The translations under genes were made by a program, and so were the position numbers. Positions 50,073 through 61,650 of a stretch of DNA of 64,000 nt are shown piece after piece (positions within the stretch are counted from its first letter, which is position 1; each line of letters begins with the position of its first letter). This DNA comes from Rhopalosiphum padi (lineage: Eukaryota; Arthropoda; Insecta; Hemiptera; Aphididae). The notes beneath the pieces were generated by a model that was given only the letters and a program-made list of their open reading frames with translations, was not told the DNA's origin and searched no databases. The DNA lies in the NCBI RefSeq assembly GCF_020882245.1, contig NC_083597.1, positions 1,708,581 through 1,772,580 on the forward strand. The letters run 5' to 3'.

Positions 50073-51881
50073 TTAATGAGAAGTATGAAATTGATGTTTT
50101 TCTGCTAATATTCGATCGAATTGAGGTTGTATGTTGCTAGTTCCAATTTTCAAAATTGACTCCAAGTGTTTGTCAGTCATGGCCGATCTATATTTCGATT
50201 TGATGTATTTCATTTTAGAAAAAGTTTGCTCGCACAAATAAGTCGTAGCAAATACAGATATATATTCAATTGCAAATTTTTTTAAATTTGGATACTGTAT
50301 ATCTGGGAGAAATTTATAAAAATCAACTAAAGTCTCTTCACGATGTTTGATTTTCAGTGCATCATTACTCTGTAAATCAATCATTTCCATTTGAAGGGTA
50401 GGAGGTAACTTCTCAATATCACAACTAAACGGATTTTGAAAAATATTTATTTCTTCCGATTTTACGTCAAGGTCAGAAAAACGTTGTTTAAATTGGATTT
50501 TAAGTTCAGAAATTATTTTTTGAGCGAAGTCGACTGGAAATTGTGTTCTTGATTCTTTGTTATATTTATCACAAGTAGAAAAATGAATAAAACAATTTTT
50601 TGAAATTTGCGTTTCAAATAAAATAAGTTTTTGCCTAAATGCTTTTACTAATGTGTAAACATCGCAAATTAGAACATCTTTACCTTGTAATTTTAGGTTG
50701 AAGTCGTTCATATATTTTGTGATATCCACTAAAAAAGCTAATTTCCAAACCCATTCACTATCTGTAAGTAAAGGCAATGGTCGATTCTTATCAATTAGAA
50801 ATATTTCAATTTCATTTCTTAGTTCAAAAAATCGCGATAGGACTTTTCCGCGACTAAGCCATCGAACTGCGGTAAAATACGGTATATCTGGGTACTCCGT
50901 TTCTATTTCTTTCAAAAAATCTTGAAACTGACGATGCCTAAGTGCGCTCGAGCGAATAAAATTTACTGTTGATATTATTGGATCCATAACACAAGACAAG
51001 TCTAAAGTTTTTCCGCATAATGCCTGCTGATGTATAATACAATGCAAAGTCATTGGTTGAAAACCTTCTTTTTCACAATTCGTAAATATCTGTCCAATTA
51101 AACCTTTTTTTGTGCCACACATATTTCTTCCGCCATCAGTAGTGATACATTTCAAATTTTCCCACTTCAAATTATATTCTAAAAATGATTTTTCAATAAC
51201 TTTAAATATGTCGATACCTGTCGTAGTTCCATGCATGCTATGTACAGAAAGTAGTTCATTTGAAATTTCTAAATCTTTATTAACACCTCGAATAAATAAA
51301 AGTAACTGTGACGTATCACATACATCTGTTGATTCGTCAAGTGCTATACTAAACGAAATGAATTCTTGAGTCTTATTACTAACCTGGGAATTTAAATTAT
51401 TACTAATATCGTCAATTCTACGGGCAACTGTGTTAGCAGAAAGGCTAATATTTTTAAAAGTATCAATTCTTTCTGGACAAATTTCTTCAACTGCTTGAAT
51501 TATACATTCTTTTATTAAACTACCATCAGAAAACGCTTTTCCTCTTTTTGCCAATAGATGTGAAATACGAAAACTAGCCTTTGTAGCAGCTTCATTAATA
51601 TTTTTTTGTTTTTTAAATAATAATTGTTGTGATGAAAAATTATTTTGAAGTGACTGCAATTTATCTAACCGTAATTTCTCAGTAAATTTTGAAAAAGTTG
51701 TCTTATGTTTCGTTTCATAATGCCTTCGAATATTGTACTCCTTAAGTACAGAAATACTTTCTTTGCATATTAAACAAATTATTTTGTCACCTGAATAAAT
51801 TACGAAATAATCCAACGACCACTTTTCATTGAAAACACGACATTCTGAATCTATTTTCCTTTTCAATCCTCTTCCTGACAT
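50073..51881 (-). CDS. hAT-family transposase, 602 residues, intact
   Basis: It cuts and re-inserts its own element in the nucleus. The single exon opens at ATG (51879-51881) and closes at TAA (50073-50075), with no stop or frameshift. Domains in order: a BED-type zinc finger (W21, C36, C39, H54, H59); the first catalytic Asp in LDESTD (D182); the second Asp in TTDGGRN (D249); the HCIIHQQAL element (C281, H284); RWLSRG (W341); and the hATC dimerisation end with YLCEQTFSKMK (E551, third catalytic residue) and a YRSAMTDKHLESIL helix. Every residue expected of an active RNase H-like hAT core is present. The length suits GTF2IRD2/ZBED5/FAM200-related (Buster-type) transposases. It has 335 bp of 5' and 222 bp of 3' element sequence. 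A domesticated host gene is unlikely because the element ends are intact around it. Confidence 0.95.
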   Translation of the reverse strand: MSGRGLKRKIDSECRVFNEKWSLDYFVIYSGDKIICLICKESISVLKEYNIRRHYETKHKTTFSKFTEKLRLDKLQSLQNNFSSQQLLFKKQKNINEAATKASFRISHLLAKRGKAFSDGSLIKECIIQAVEEICPERIDTFKNISLSANTVARRIDDISNNLNSQVSNKTQEFISFSIALDESTDVCDTSQLLLFIRGVNKDLEISNELLSVHSMHGTTTGIDIFKVIEKSFLEYNLKWENLKCITTDGGRNMCGTKKGLIGQIFTNCEKEGFQPMTLHCIIHQQALCGKTLDLSCVMDPIISTVNFIRSSALRHRQFQDFLKEIETEYPDIPYFTAVRWLSRGKVLSRFFELRNEIEIFLIDKNRPLPLLTDSEWVWKLAFLVDITKYMNDFNLKLQGKDVLICDVYTLVKAFRQKLILFETQISKNCFIHFSTCDKYNKESRTQFPVDFAQKIISELKIQFKQRFSDLDVKSEEINIFQNPFSCDIEKLPPTLQMEMIDLQSNDALKIKHREETLVDFYKFLPDIQYPNLKKFAIEYISVFATTYLCEQTFSKMKYIKSKYRSAMTDKHLESILKIGTSNIQPQFDRILAEKHQFHTSH

Positions 51882-52200
51882 GTTGAATTGGTGAATTAAT
51901 AGGTAAAGAATAATATTTATAATAAAGGCACTGCAAACTTAGACATGTAACTGTACAAACGTTATGAAATGATTTCGTCGTACCGCTCGTCTATGTGGCT
52001 AATCTCTCCGTTATCGACGTTAAAACTAAAAATATAAGGAAATTGCAATGTCTGTCGTCATAAATTATGATACGTGCCCGCGATAACGACTTTTTAAATT
52101 ACACAATATATATTTAGATATCTATATTTTATTTACCGTCTTATGGGTGCTGCGGGCCGTTTAAAACTTGTTCGCGGGCCGTATCCGGCCCGCGGGCCGT

Positions 52201-52216
52201 AGTTTGGAGACCCCTG
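52201..52216 (+). repeat. hAT terminal inverted repeat, right
   Basis: AGTTTGGAGACCCCTG, the exact complement of the left end. Confidence 0.95.
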
Positions 52217-52224
52217 ATATAGAG
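52217..52224 (+). repeat. Target site duplication, right copy (ATATAGAG)
   Basis: Identical to 49843-49850 and directly adjacent to the element's right end. Confidence 0.95.
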
Positions 52225-54644
52225 AATTAAAGTTGCTTTACTTTTAAAATTGATAGTACACTTTAGTAACTTATTTAAGTTCAATAAGCACCTATTTATC
52301 TTTGCTATTATACATTTTTGCAACATTTATTTCTGCTTTTAATTAATTAAAAATGTATTTCTAAACAACTTTAGATATAATGTTCAATATAATCAATTAA
52401 TCAATATTTGTTTAAAAAAACTTTTCAAGAGTTTAGTTAAAGATAATCTCTCACTTGAAAATCTATTATTTAATTTGTGTTCAAAATTAAAGAAAACACT
52501 CATAATCTGGTGTTAATGAACTGTTCATTATATTAATTATAATTTATTTTTACGGTTTGTTCCAATTTTAATAAAAATAAGTAACAACACCACTTTTGAG
52601 TAAAACATTTTCAAATCTCTACGTTTTTTAAAAAATTTCTTAATTCATCAAGACTTACTTTTGAAAACTCTTTGGAAAATTGTATAGCTCATCAGTTTAT
52701 ATATTTAATAACTATCATATTATAAGTAAAGATTCTCTATTTAGTATTTTCGGTAAAAATATTCATGAACTCAAGCTAAATCAATTTCAACGTAGTAACC
52801 AGAAAGGGTGTGTACTGACTACTGAATATTAATTATAGGTAACCGAAATCCGACATAACTTATCATTGTGTCTATGCTGCCATTACTCTCCAGTTTGAAT
52901 GATGTATAAGATGACCCGAACACAGTGCACGTCTGCAAACGGTCTTACGAAGATTTTAGAAACATTTCAGATTTCGGAGACAGCTAGTATCATTTAGAAG
53001 GCAAATTGTTACACCACTCACTTCCCTAAAGGTTTATGCATACTATACATATCTGTCGGTTTGTTCAATTTTTATAATGTTATTTAAAAGTATTATATAA
53101 TAATATAATAATATACTAATAATTAGATGACCCGTGTCCGGTTCGCACGGAAGCAGTTATTATGTTACTGCTAATTCAGTGTAGAACATTTTTAAATATT
53201 ATTTGAGGTAATTCCGATAAAAATGAAATTCGTTAACCATTGCACTCCACTGTGATATACAGTTTAGTATCAGTTGACCATGCCTGCATTGCCACGAATA
53301 GAGATCAACGCATAATTTATAATATTAATAATAAATATGATTCTATTATTTCTACTAATATTACTTATTTCATTATTTGTATATACAAAATAAATACTTA
53401 TATTTACGCTTATTTATTTTGACGCAAAAATTTCAATTTTCTATTTTTCATGCACATTTTCCAACACTATTGTTGCTTTTAAATAAATCTCTTTAACCCT
53501 ATAAGTTTAGAACATAATAATTTATATTAGGCTTATGTAATGGTTTTTTTTTTTAATATTGATGGGAGTTTCTTTATTTTGTGTTTGAGTTGTTAAATTA
53601 TGTGTATATTCACTATATTCCAATATAGTCTGAAATTCAAATGCGTAAAAATTTTTGATAGGATTTCGTATCTTTCACATAATACTAACAATTACGTTTG
53701 ACTATATTTGCAGATGATAACGAATACAATATTATATTTTAATAATTACGTTGCTAGTTTTTTATACGAAATTCCAATATGCCCACTCAAAAACAAAACA
53801 TAATAATACATAGAACGGTTGTCAAAATAGCAGCTCGTCCAGAATGTGATGTTTTGGTCTGCGATAAATTAATTATGCAAATCATGTGAATTTTTTGCAC
53901 AATATGAATGTCTATCATTGTCCGCTGTTGACATGTTTATATTTTTCATAGGTAGTTAATATTTTCGCCGTGTTTTTGCCGACGTTTTACAATACAAAAT
54001 AAATCATTAATGTATGTAGATTGCTTGACTAAAACCCCTTAAATACAACATTCATTGTGTACAAAATACGTGTAAAAATACTACGCAGTACGCACAAGTC
54101 CAAACTGAATTCTTTTATTTTATTATTATACAGTCGAATATAAAATAAAATATTATGTACTAATTGCATTTTATAATGACCAAACTAGTGTTATTTTTAT
54201 TAATATTGTTGATGAATGATGATGACGATCTGCCAGAATGACAATATTGTATATTATGATGATATAATTATGGCGTTGGATTTTGGGTACTCAAACCGTT
54301 ATTAATCGAGTAATACGGGTGTTAAGTAGTTTATTAGGGAAAATATTTTTACATTTTTAAATAATTTAACCAATAGGATATTGTATACAAAATATTGTAT
54401 TAAAATAATAATATTGTATAATATATTAATATTTTAACTGATTGAAATATTAAATATTACCATACGATATAATTATTATAACTATGAACATTGTTATTAC
54501 ATATCACTAAACTGTTATTTAGATAATATATATTGTTCAAATCAGGAACTATCTATTTTAATTAAAAAATAAAACTTCTTCTATGCCTTAAACTATTATA
54601 ATTATAAATAAAATACTATAGAAAAAATGCTAACACTTTACAAG
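52225..54644. other. Intergenic AT-rich sequence
   Basis: No supported gene. GACCCGTGTCCGGTTCGCACGG near 53129-53150 is a GC-rich hairpin-like word (CCGTG and CACGG arms) in AT-rich surroundings, reminiscent of transposon ends. Confidence 0.35.
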
Positions 54645-54950
54645 GCATTTTTATTTTTATTTTGTTTGGTGAAGGTGATTGAAATTAACTCCCGTGACCG
54701 CTGTATGACGGACTATGGAATGCAGTTAAATACAAAGTATAAGAAGTTCAACAGAAAGTACATCACGTAGAAGAACGAGAGTGTGAGGATGTTGAATGAT
54801 GATCAGCAGACCGACGACTTTTGATAGTTATCTTACATCGACCTGACGGCATCCATGTGGACTTTGCGACTCCAAGCATTTGACGTGCTCTGGATGGACG
54901 ATGAACACGTGTATAGAGTCGGTCATGGAGATGTACTAAATGAAGGTACC
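54645..54950 (+). pseudogene. Broken paralogue of exon 2 of the 201-residue gene
   Basis: Matching DNA starts in the intron: TTTTTATTTTGTTTGGTGAAG (ending 54674) against the same string with one change before exon 2 of the gene at 43001. It continues in one frame from GTG 54675. Shared peptide blocks are VIEI/GIEI, KFNRKYIT*KNESVRML against KLNREFTALRNESVRIL, QTDD, and YIDLTASMWTLR against YINSMASTWTLR. In-frame stops lie at 54768-54770 (TAG), 54822-54824 (TGA) and 54825-54827 (TAG). About 18 codons between QTDD and FFDCQ are deleted. Similarity fades after about 54870. Retained intron sequence shows duplication at the DNA level, not retroposition. Exon 1 was not found nearby. Confidence 0.8.
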
Positions 54951-57684
54951 AAATCGGTGTTAGTACATATTACACATTTAATGTCAGGTAAATCTACTAT
55001 GCTTTCGTCGGACGTGTGATACTGCATATATATGTTTTATTGGTTAGTTATTTGAATTTTATCACAGTTAGGCATAGGTCTTGGCTACAATAATTCAAAT
55101 CACACCTCCTCCGATATCGGTTTGTTACCCTTCATTCTCAGCAATTGAAATAATATTTTAAAGTAGTTTGCAATTCATCAAAATTAAAATTAAAAGAATT
55201 TCACAAAACATAATAATTTATTAAGTGCTTAATCACGACCAAAGGTTGATTGTAATATTAAATAATATCTTATTAGTTTGTAGTTCAAATATACAGTCAT
55301 ACAGAGTAATTCGCCAAATATGCTCACTCCCAATTATTTATCTTTATTTAATTTATTCAAATTCTGACTAGAGTTTTAAATGTACTCTATATTATTTAAA
55401 ATATATTATTAATTTACAAATTGTATAAAACAAATATAATATGTACAATGATTAAATGTGATATAGATACGTGGGTGTGGGTGCGGAAATCGCCCAGTAG
55501 CGGTATCCCAGTAAATTTACTTAGAAACCATCATATTTTAAAATACTTTTTACTCATATTTAAAAAAATTTAATCAGTGCCATGTAACTACGAAACAATT
55601 TTTTTTCAAATGATAACCAAATTAGCATTTTTTCTGTAAATCGATATAAGCAGAAAATGTTGATGTATTTATATTAGTAGTTTCTGAATTATTAAAATCT
55701 ATTAACGAAAAATAATGAATCCTTAAAAGTGGATAAATTCATTATTAAATGAAAAATTAGGTTAAGCATACTAACCGAATCACTCTGTATATTTTGTAAT
55801 GTAATTAGATTTAGATTTTGTTACCGCTAGTAAAATTAATTTGGGTATTATACAATAATGGTGCATTTTATGCATTTATATATTATTATGCTTTTGAACT
55901 AAATAGTTGTGAGTACCTACATAAAACCAATATAAATCTAAATAAAAATAGTAATTATGATACCTATAATATTATACAGACATACAGTCCGAAATATGTA
56001 TTATTTATATTATACCTATACAATTTATATGCCTAAATAGGACAAAGATTATAAATTATAATATTTATAAGTTATAAAAACTTTATTATAATTAAATTGC
56101 CCATTATTTATTAACAAGGCGATTAAGTGGAGAGTATTTGTTTTTATCGAGTTCATTAAATAACTCACAATGTGATAAACCATTTTTAGTCACGTAATCA
56201 TTAAAGTAATCTTTAAAAAAAGCCAATTATATGTAGATAAGTCAAGCTTGGTCAAAGTGGTTTAGCACGAGTATATGCGCAATCAACTTCTTAACATTTC
56301 GTGTTTGTCCCCCACGAATTACATTTTTATAATTATTAATTATTATTACTTTAATATTTTATCATAAAATAACTTACAGTTTGAATTAATAGCGCAAGAC
56401 GCGCGTACATAATATATTAGTATACGACGCGTTGAAGTTTGATTTTGTCCTCGAGACATAACAATAATATTGAACATAAATATTATTATAAGTGCTAGCT
56501 ATCACGAGGGGATATCCTTGATGCAAAGTCCTCGAGTTATGACAGTCACGAAATGTAGCATTATTTCTAATTCAAGTATTCAACAAAAATAATATCGTAT
56601 TATATAGTGTTCTAAATTATAATAATATAACGAGTAACAACTTACTGTAACAACCTATTCGTGTCGTATTACGTTATCAGTTTTCAAAATCGTGAATTTT
56701 ATTTGCTCAGCATTTTAAGCACAAATACAGCCAAAATAATATCTAACTATAGACGACCGCCCCGACCGTATATGTTCATATTATTATTCACAATTGGGTC
56801 GTTGAACTTCACAATAATATTCCGTTTAAACACTGGTCACTGCAGTTAATAATAATAATAATATTATTAATATAATGTGACAAAATATAACAATTTTTAT
56901 TAATAAGCGACACTAAATACTATTATTCATGAAATACGCCTAAGTGTAAATACATTACACGCATAAAATATTATTATCGTAATAATTATTATTCATTTTA
57001 ATCTAAACTAGCGCGTTCTCTATCAGGTATACGTACGCGAACGAAGTATCATTTTCAATACCGCGTAAATATGACATCTATATAATTTATGATAAGTCAA
57101 TAGGTGCACAGAGCACAACACACAATTAATTTCATATTTATGCGACACAAAAAATATTATATAACACACAAATGTTTACAAGACACGCGTATGATCTCAT
57201 AAATAAATTTAGGTACGTAGGTTTTATTAATTATGTCGATTTATTCTATTCGGGGAAAAAAATCAACATTTTCGTACATTATAATATTATTAAATATCCG
57301 AATAGTTTTCAATATTTAAATTATGGTAATTTATACCGTATAAAATTGCGTTTCGAGATATTATTACAGTATAATTATTATTTAAATAATAGTATAATAA
57401 ATTGAATTATTATAGAATATTGAACCCGACACGAGACAGAAAAAGGCGGTGGTTGGTGTTTTTTCGTACACAATTTGAAATTTTGGAAGTACCTACTGCA
57501 GATGGTAAGACGGAAAAAAAATAAAACGAAGAACTTGTACGATAAAGTGGATAAGGAGTATATAATACGTACCAGACTGTGCTCTGTTCGTAAACGTACA
57601 AGGCGTTTAATCCAAAATGCTATACAATGATACTCTCACGTATTTTTTCGATCATGTTTATGTATAATATGCATATACTGCCAT
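54951..57684. other. Intergenic sequence around family B copy 4
   Basis: No supported gene. The open frames at 55818-56036, 56661-56849 and 57172-57405 are AT-rich (Tyr, Ile, Asn) with no recognisable domain. Confidence 0.35.
55660..55796 (+). repeat. MITE-like relic, family B copy 4
   Basis: The right end GAATCACTCTGTATATT (55779-55795), preceded by a GGTTAAGCATACTAACC block, matches the corresponding GTGAGCATGCTTGATGAATCA-type end of the other copies (7742 on). The left part is poorly preserved. Confidence 0.4.
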
Positions 57685-58108
57685 ACCGGGTGATTCTTTT
57701 ATCGGAGAACATCAATTTTTTTAAAAGTTATAAAAATTTCTTTAGTTTAATTTAATACGCAAATAACATTTTTTATTATTTTTTATCGGTATCATCTTTT
57801 TTTTTTTTATTAGATGTACCCCGCAATATGTTGGTTCATTATTCCGCTCATCTAAACTTTACAATTTAACTCGATCTAATGGACTTTGACGCTTTAAAAA
57901 TACTCCGAATAATATTCTGCTTCGGAATAGGTATGAAACTAAAAATGTGTTTTTTAAAAGTATGAAATTTCAAAAATATTGACGATTAAAAATAACAGTA
58001 ATAACATTTAAAAATGTCGTTTTCAGACGACCTACAATTTTATATAAGAATTTAAAAAAAAATGGTTTTTGAAATGTTGAGTGTGTTCTTTGATAAAATA
58101 ACCACCTT
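57685..58108. repeat. Palindromic MITE, family A copy 2
   Basis: The left end GGGTGATTCTTTTATCGGAG (57688-57707) is mirrored at the right end (complement of AGGTGGTTATTTTATCAAAG, to about 58108), and both match the end at 34392. The interior shares the block ATATTCTGCTTCGGAATA with the 34.8-kb copy (there ATATTCTACTTCAGAATA). Internal arms are unequal, so part of the left arm is lost. It is non-coding. Confidence 0.6.
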
Positions 58109-61100
58109 GTTTATTATATCATACGCGATACGCGTACGCTGCTGTAAATGTTGTCTTTGATGATTCACAATCATTTTTATCCCCGGATATTACGTCATCA
58201 TTGTCTCCAAAAGAATTATTGATGAGGTTTTCGGTATTTTCTATCTCTTGTTGTCCCAAACTGGTTTAGCCTTCTTCTTCTGATAGTATCGTACGATAAG
58301 TACTATCGCAATTATATTGTGTGATGAACTATGTGTATAATACCTATACCATTGAAATTATTGACCCTATTCGACTATATTAAATAAACGTATTATAACA
58401 AAAGTATCGATAAAAAAAAATTACCAACCGAGTTGTCAGCAATCGCAATGTCGAAAAACCGGGCAAGACGTTCTGCTGTATCATAATATGATTTATGGTA
58501 GGTTTAGAGTGTTCCACGGTATCGAGTACGTAGGTTGTATCGTAGCCTAAAGGTCACTGTAATGAATATTGTATTTAATTTAAATTCAATATGATAAATC
58601 ATCGTATACAAAAACGATTCTGAGCGGAGACGGTGTTCACTATGTATACTTCTAAGAATAATTTATAATTTGCTGCTTATAATATTATTATTGGTAGTTT
58701 ATTTTTAGTAATTAAGGTAAGATTAGATAGTATAGTACTAATTTTACTGAGAACATTGTATAATTTTATATAATTTGTAGTTATTATAATTATATTATCA
58801 CTTAATATATATATATTATATATACCTATATATATTGTTATTAACTTATAAGCATTGATTATAAATTATAATACTTAGGTATAAATAAATTTCTACTAAA
58901 TCATAGAATGGTGCGAGTAAGTTTGTGGTATAAATAGCGTACAATTAGTCAGAATATTTTGAATATATATTTTTCGTGTATCCATAATAATAATAGGTAT
59001 ATGTACGTCCTAGAGAAAAGTTTCAAGTTCACGGTTAATAATATTATTTAAATTACTTAAGGTATAATAATTCGTAAGTGGAACAATCATTATAGTTTAT
59101 TTAAATATGAACTTTGTCAAAATTTGAACACCAAAAACGAAAAAATTGTGTCCTTGATTTTAAGATATTTCTAAATTACTAAATGATTAACATACGAGGA
59201 ACCTTGTAAAGTATTTTAAAACTTTTAAACCGAGACATTTTGACATTTATACAAAATTAAATCTAAAAAATACGAGTTTTAAATGTCTATAAATATTATC
59301 TTAAAATTAGTTAAAAATGTTAAAATAATTATTATAAAAGTTTCATTGTGAGTAGTAAATTATAATTATTTAAGTTAAATTGTAGATTTATTACAATTAT
59401 AAATATTTATAAACGACCAATAATCATTGTCCATTATAGCTATTTATGTATTACGTTTAGCATATAGGTAACTACAGTGGCGTGTTCACTGTGAGAAAAG
59501 TTAGGAATTAAATTATATCATTGTAATTTTATTTTTTAGGTAACCTATCCCTTTTATAATAAAATTGTAACTTAGTATACCTTCTTCCCCGCAAAACCAA
59601 AATTACATGGAGTGATAAGAATACGTATCTTTGGGCCTAGTAAAAATTAACTTTTTCAAAAAATAAAAAAATACGAATATACTACAAGTTCGTGAGGATG
59701 CAAGCTTAATTTTGAAATTCGTATGACAATCCTCTCCTCGTAAAATGACACAAAATTTAAAATACACGGAAACGTCCAGGCCTCTATTGATTTTTAAAAT
59801 TAATTTATTCGAAATTTTTTTGTGTGAATATAAAGTACGTCATTTACTTATTTGCTTGAACATGCATGTAAACATCGTTTTCAAATTCACCTTACACTCC
59901 TTTTCCCGTAGAATCAAAATCACATTAAATGCAAACAAATGTTTGTAAAATATATATCACATTAGTCCAGGACATTGAACATGGCGGCTAGATTACGACT
60001 GTCTGACGGTGCAGGGAAAATAATCGATTAATAAACGCACCTTATTAACGTTTATATTATACACAGCGCATTAGCATAGACTAAGATACAAAATTTACCC
60101 ATCTACATCATGTAACATAGTTATAACTTATAAGCACAGAATATGATGTATTTATAACTTATATCTTAGTCCATGGTTATAAAATATAAACTATACTAAC
60201 AATTTAACTCCTAAAGACCTGCTATTTACGTATTTGGTTCTACCCCAGAAATTCACTGAAGTGTATGATTACTTATAAGATAACATCCCCTCCCGGTGAA
60301 AATTCTTGGGCACATCACTGTAAAACTGATTAATAAGAATAATTAAGTTCAAATTTCAGTAATTTATCATACATTATTAAGTGATTATAAATTATCCATA
60401 TAAAAATTATGTTATAAACTTATAACCTTATAACAGATAAATAGTAATACAGTAGCTAATATCACACAAAGTTTATGGGAATAAAAAATATTATTTACAT
60501 GTGGTTTATTAAAAGTGATATTATTATCACGTTAGACAATGACATGAATTTCAGGGTATGCCTACAATAGTTCTGGATGCTTTCTGTTATGAATCTATCA
60601 TCTTTTTCTAAGGAAATTTTAATTTCAATTTATAATTTGTTCTTTTGTAACATCTATAGTTGTTATATCATAAATCTCATCATGCGCACGCCAATGATTG
60701 TTGTACTTTGTATACTGTATGTATTTTCTGGTATCTGTCAACAACTGACATTATTATTAAAATATTAACTATGGTTTTTTACATACAAATATTAATGTTA
60801 TATTTTCGATTTATAGATCTAAAAAATAACTCCTACGTATCACATCGTATGCTGCCGATTGCAGAATAAATAATTGGTATTATGAGGCAGAACTCAGAAG
60901 TCAACCATATCGAGCTTATACTATCTTTCCCGTGATCGCAGAATAGGTTCCCAAGTAAATTGAATACCTATCTATGCACGCAGTTAATTTAGACATAATA
61001 TGATTTTTCAAAGTAGTGAATAACATAGCACGCGTGCAGGTTACCAGCTATATTAAATTATGTTTCTAGTGATTTCAATCTGTAAAAAAAAAAATCATTG

Positions 61101-61375
61101 TAAAACAATAGGCGCTTTACAGTCTTGTGAGAAAAAAACAATGTACTATTATTTAAAATTATGACGTTTTTATCATTTGTATGATATAATACCTATAATT
61201 GCTATCTTATCAGCCATCGAGTTTTTTTTTTTTAATAGCTTTTTACCGTTTATACATTTGTATGAATGTCGCACTATAATAATATTTTTTATCATGATAT
61301 CTATATACGTATACCTACATAGTATATTAATCCTATTGGGTTTATGCTAAATACAATAATACACTCGATTTCGCG
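58109..61375. other. Intergenic sequence
   Basis: No supported gene. CAGTGGCGTG at 59475-59484 and CACATCACTG at 60311-60320 (complement CAGTGATGTG) could be the two ends of one decayed element of about 0.85 kb; no target duplication is evident. Confidence 0.3.
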
Positions 61376-61650
61376 TAGGGTGGTCCATTGCATTTAAGTT
61401 CTCAGTTTCTCACCGTGAACTCTACGCGATGGTTTTTTTGAAATATTATTATAATACTTTATAATAATTTAAAATAATTTATTGCGAGAAACTTTCAAGT
61501 AGATTTTTTAATTTTAGACGTCTGTTCATGCCTAACTTTTTTTACTTATTCATGATATTAAAATAATATACAGTTTAATAACAAAGTATATAGATTATAG
61601 GTACACTAACACTATACACTTTATTCAAAAATTATTTAGACCACCCTGCT
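61376..61650. repeat. Candidate small MITE with AGGGTGGTC inverted ends
   Basis: The left end TAGGGTGGTCCATTGCAT (61376-61393) is mirrored by ATTATTTAGACCACCCTGC (61631-61649), whose complement is GCAGGGTGGTCTAAATAAT. About 10 bases are strictly shared. It is about 275 bp long and AT-rich, with no frame. The target duplication is unclear. Confidence 0.4.

Larger units (their letters stand above)
49851..52216 (-). mobile_element. Complete hAT DNA transposon (2366 bp), Buster/Charlie-like
   Basis: The ends are perfect 16-bp inverted repeats, CAGGGGTCTCCAAACT at 49851-49866 and its complement at 52201-52216. They are flanked by the identical 8-bp duplication ATATAGAG. GC-rich subterminal motifs are strikingly unlike the AT-rich interior: GCGGGCC at 49906, 52152, 52174 and 52192, and the palindrome GGCCCGCGGGCC at 52187-52198. 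One uninterrupted transposase gene (50073-51881, -) lies inside. Minus-strand AATAAA words occur between the stop and the left end. Perfect ends, perfect duplication and an open transposase together imply a recent, possibly still mobile insertion. Placement near Buster/Charlie elements is inferred from the end sequence and the transposase. Confidence 0.95.

Noticed and set aside
50698..51369. Plus-strand open frames inside the hAT element
   Set aside because: They are antisense shadows of the transposase gene.
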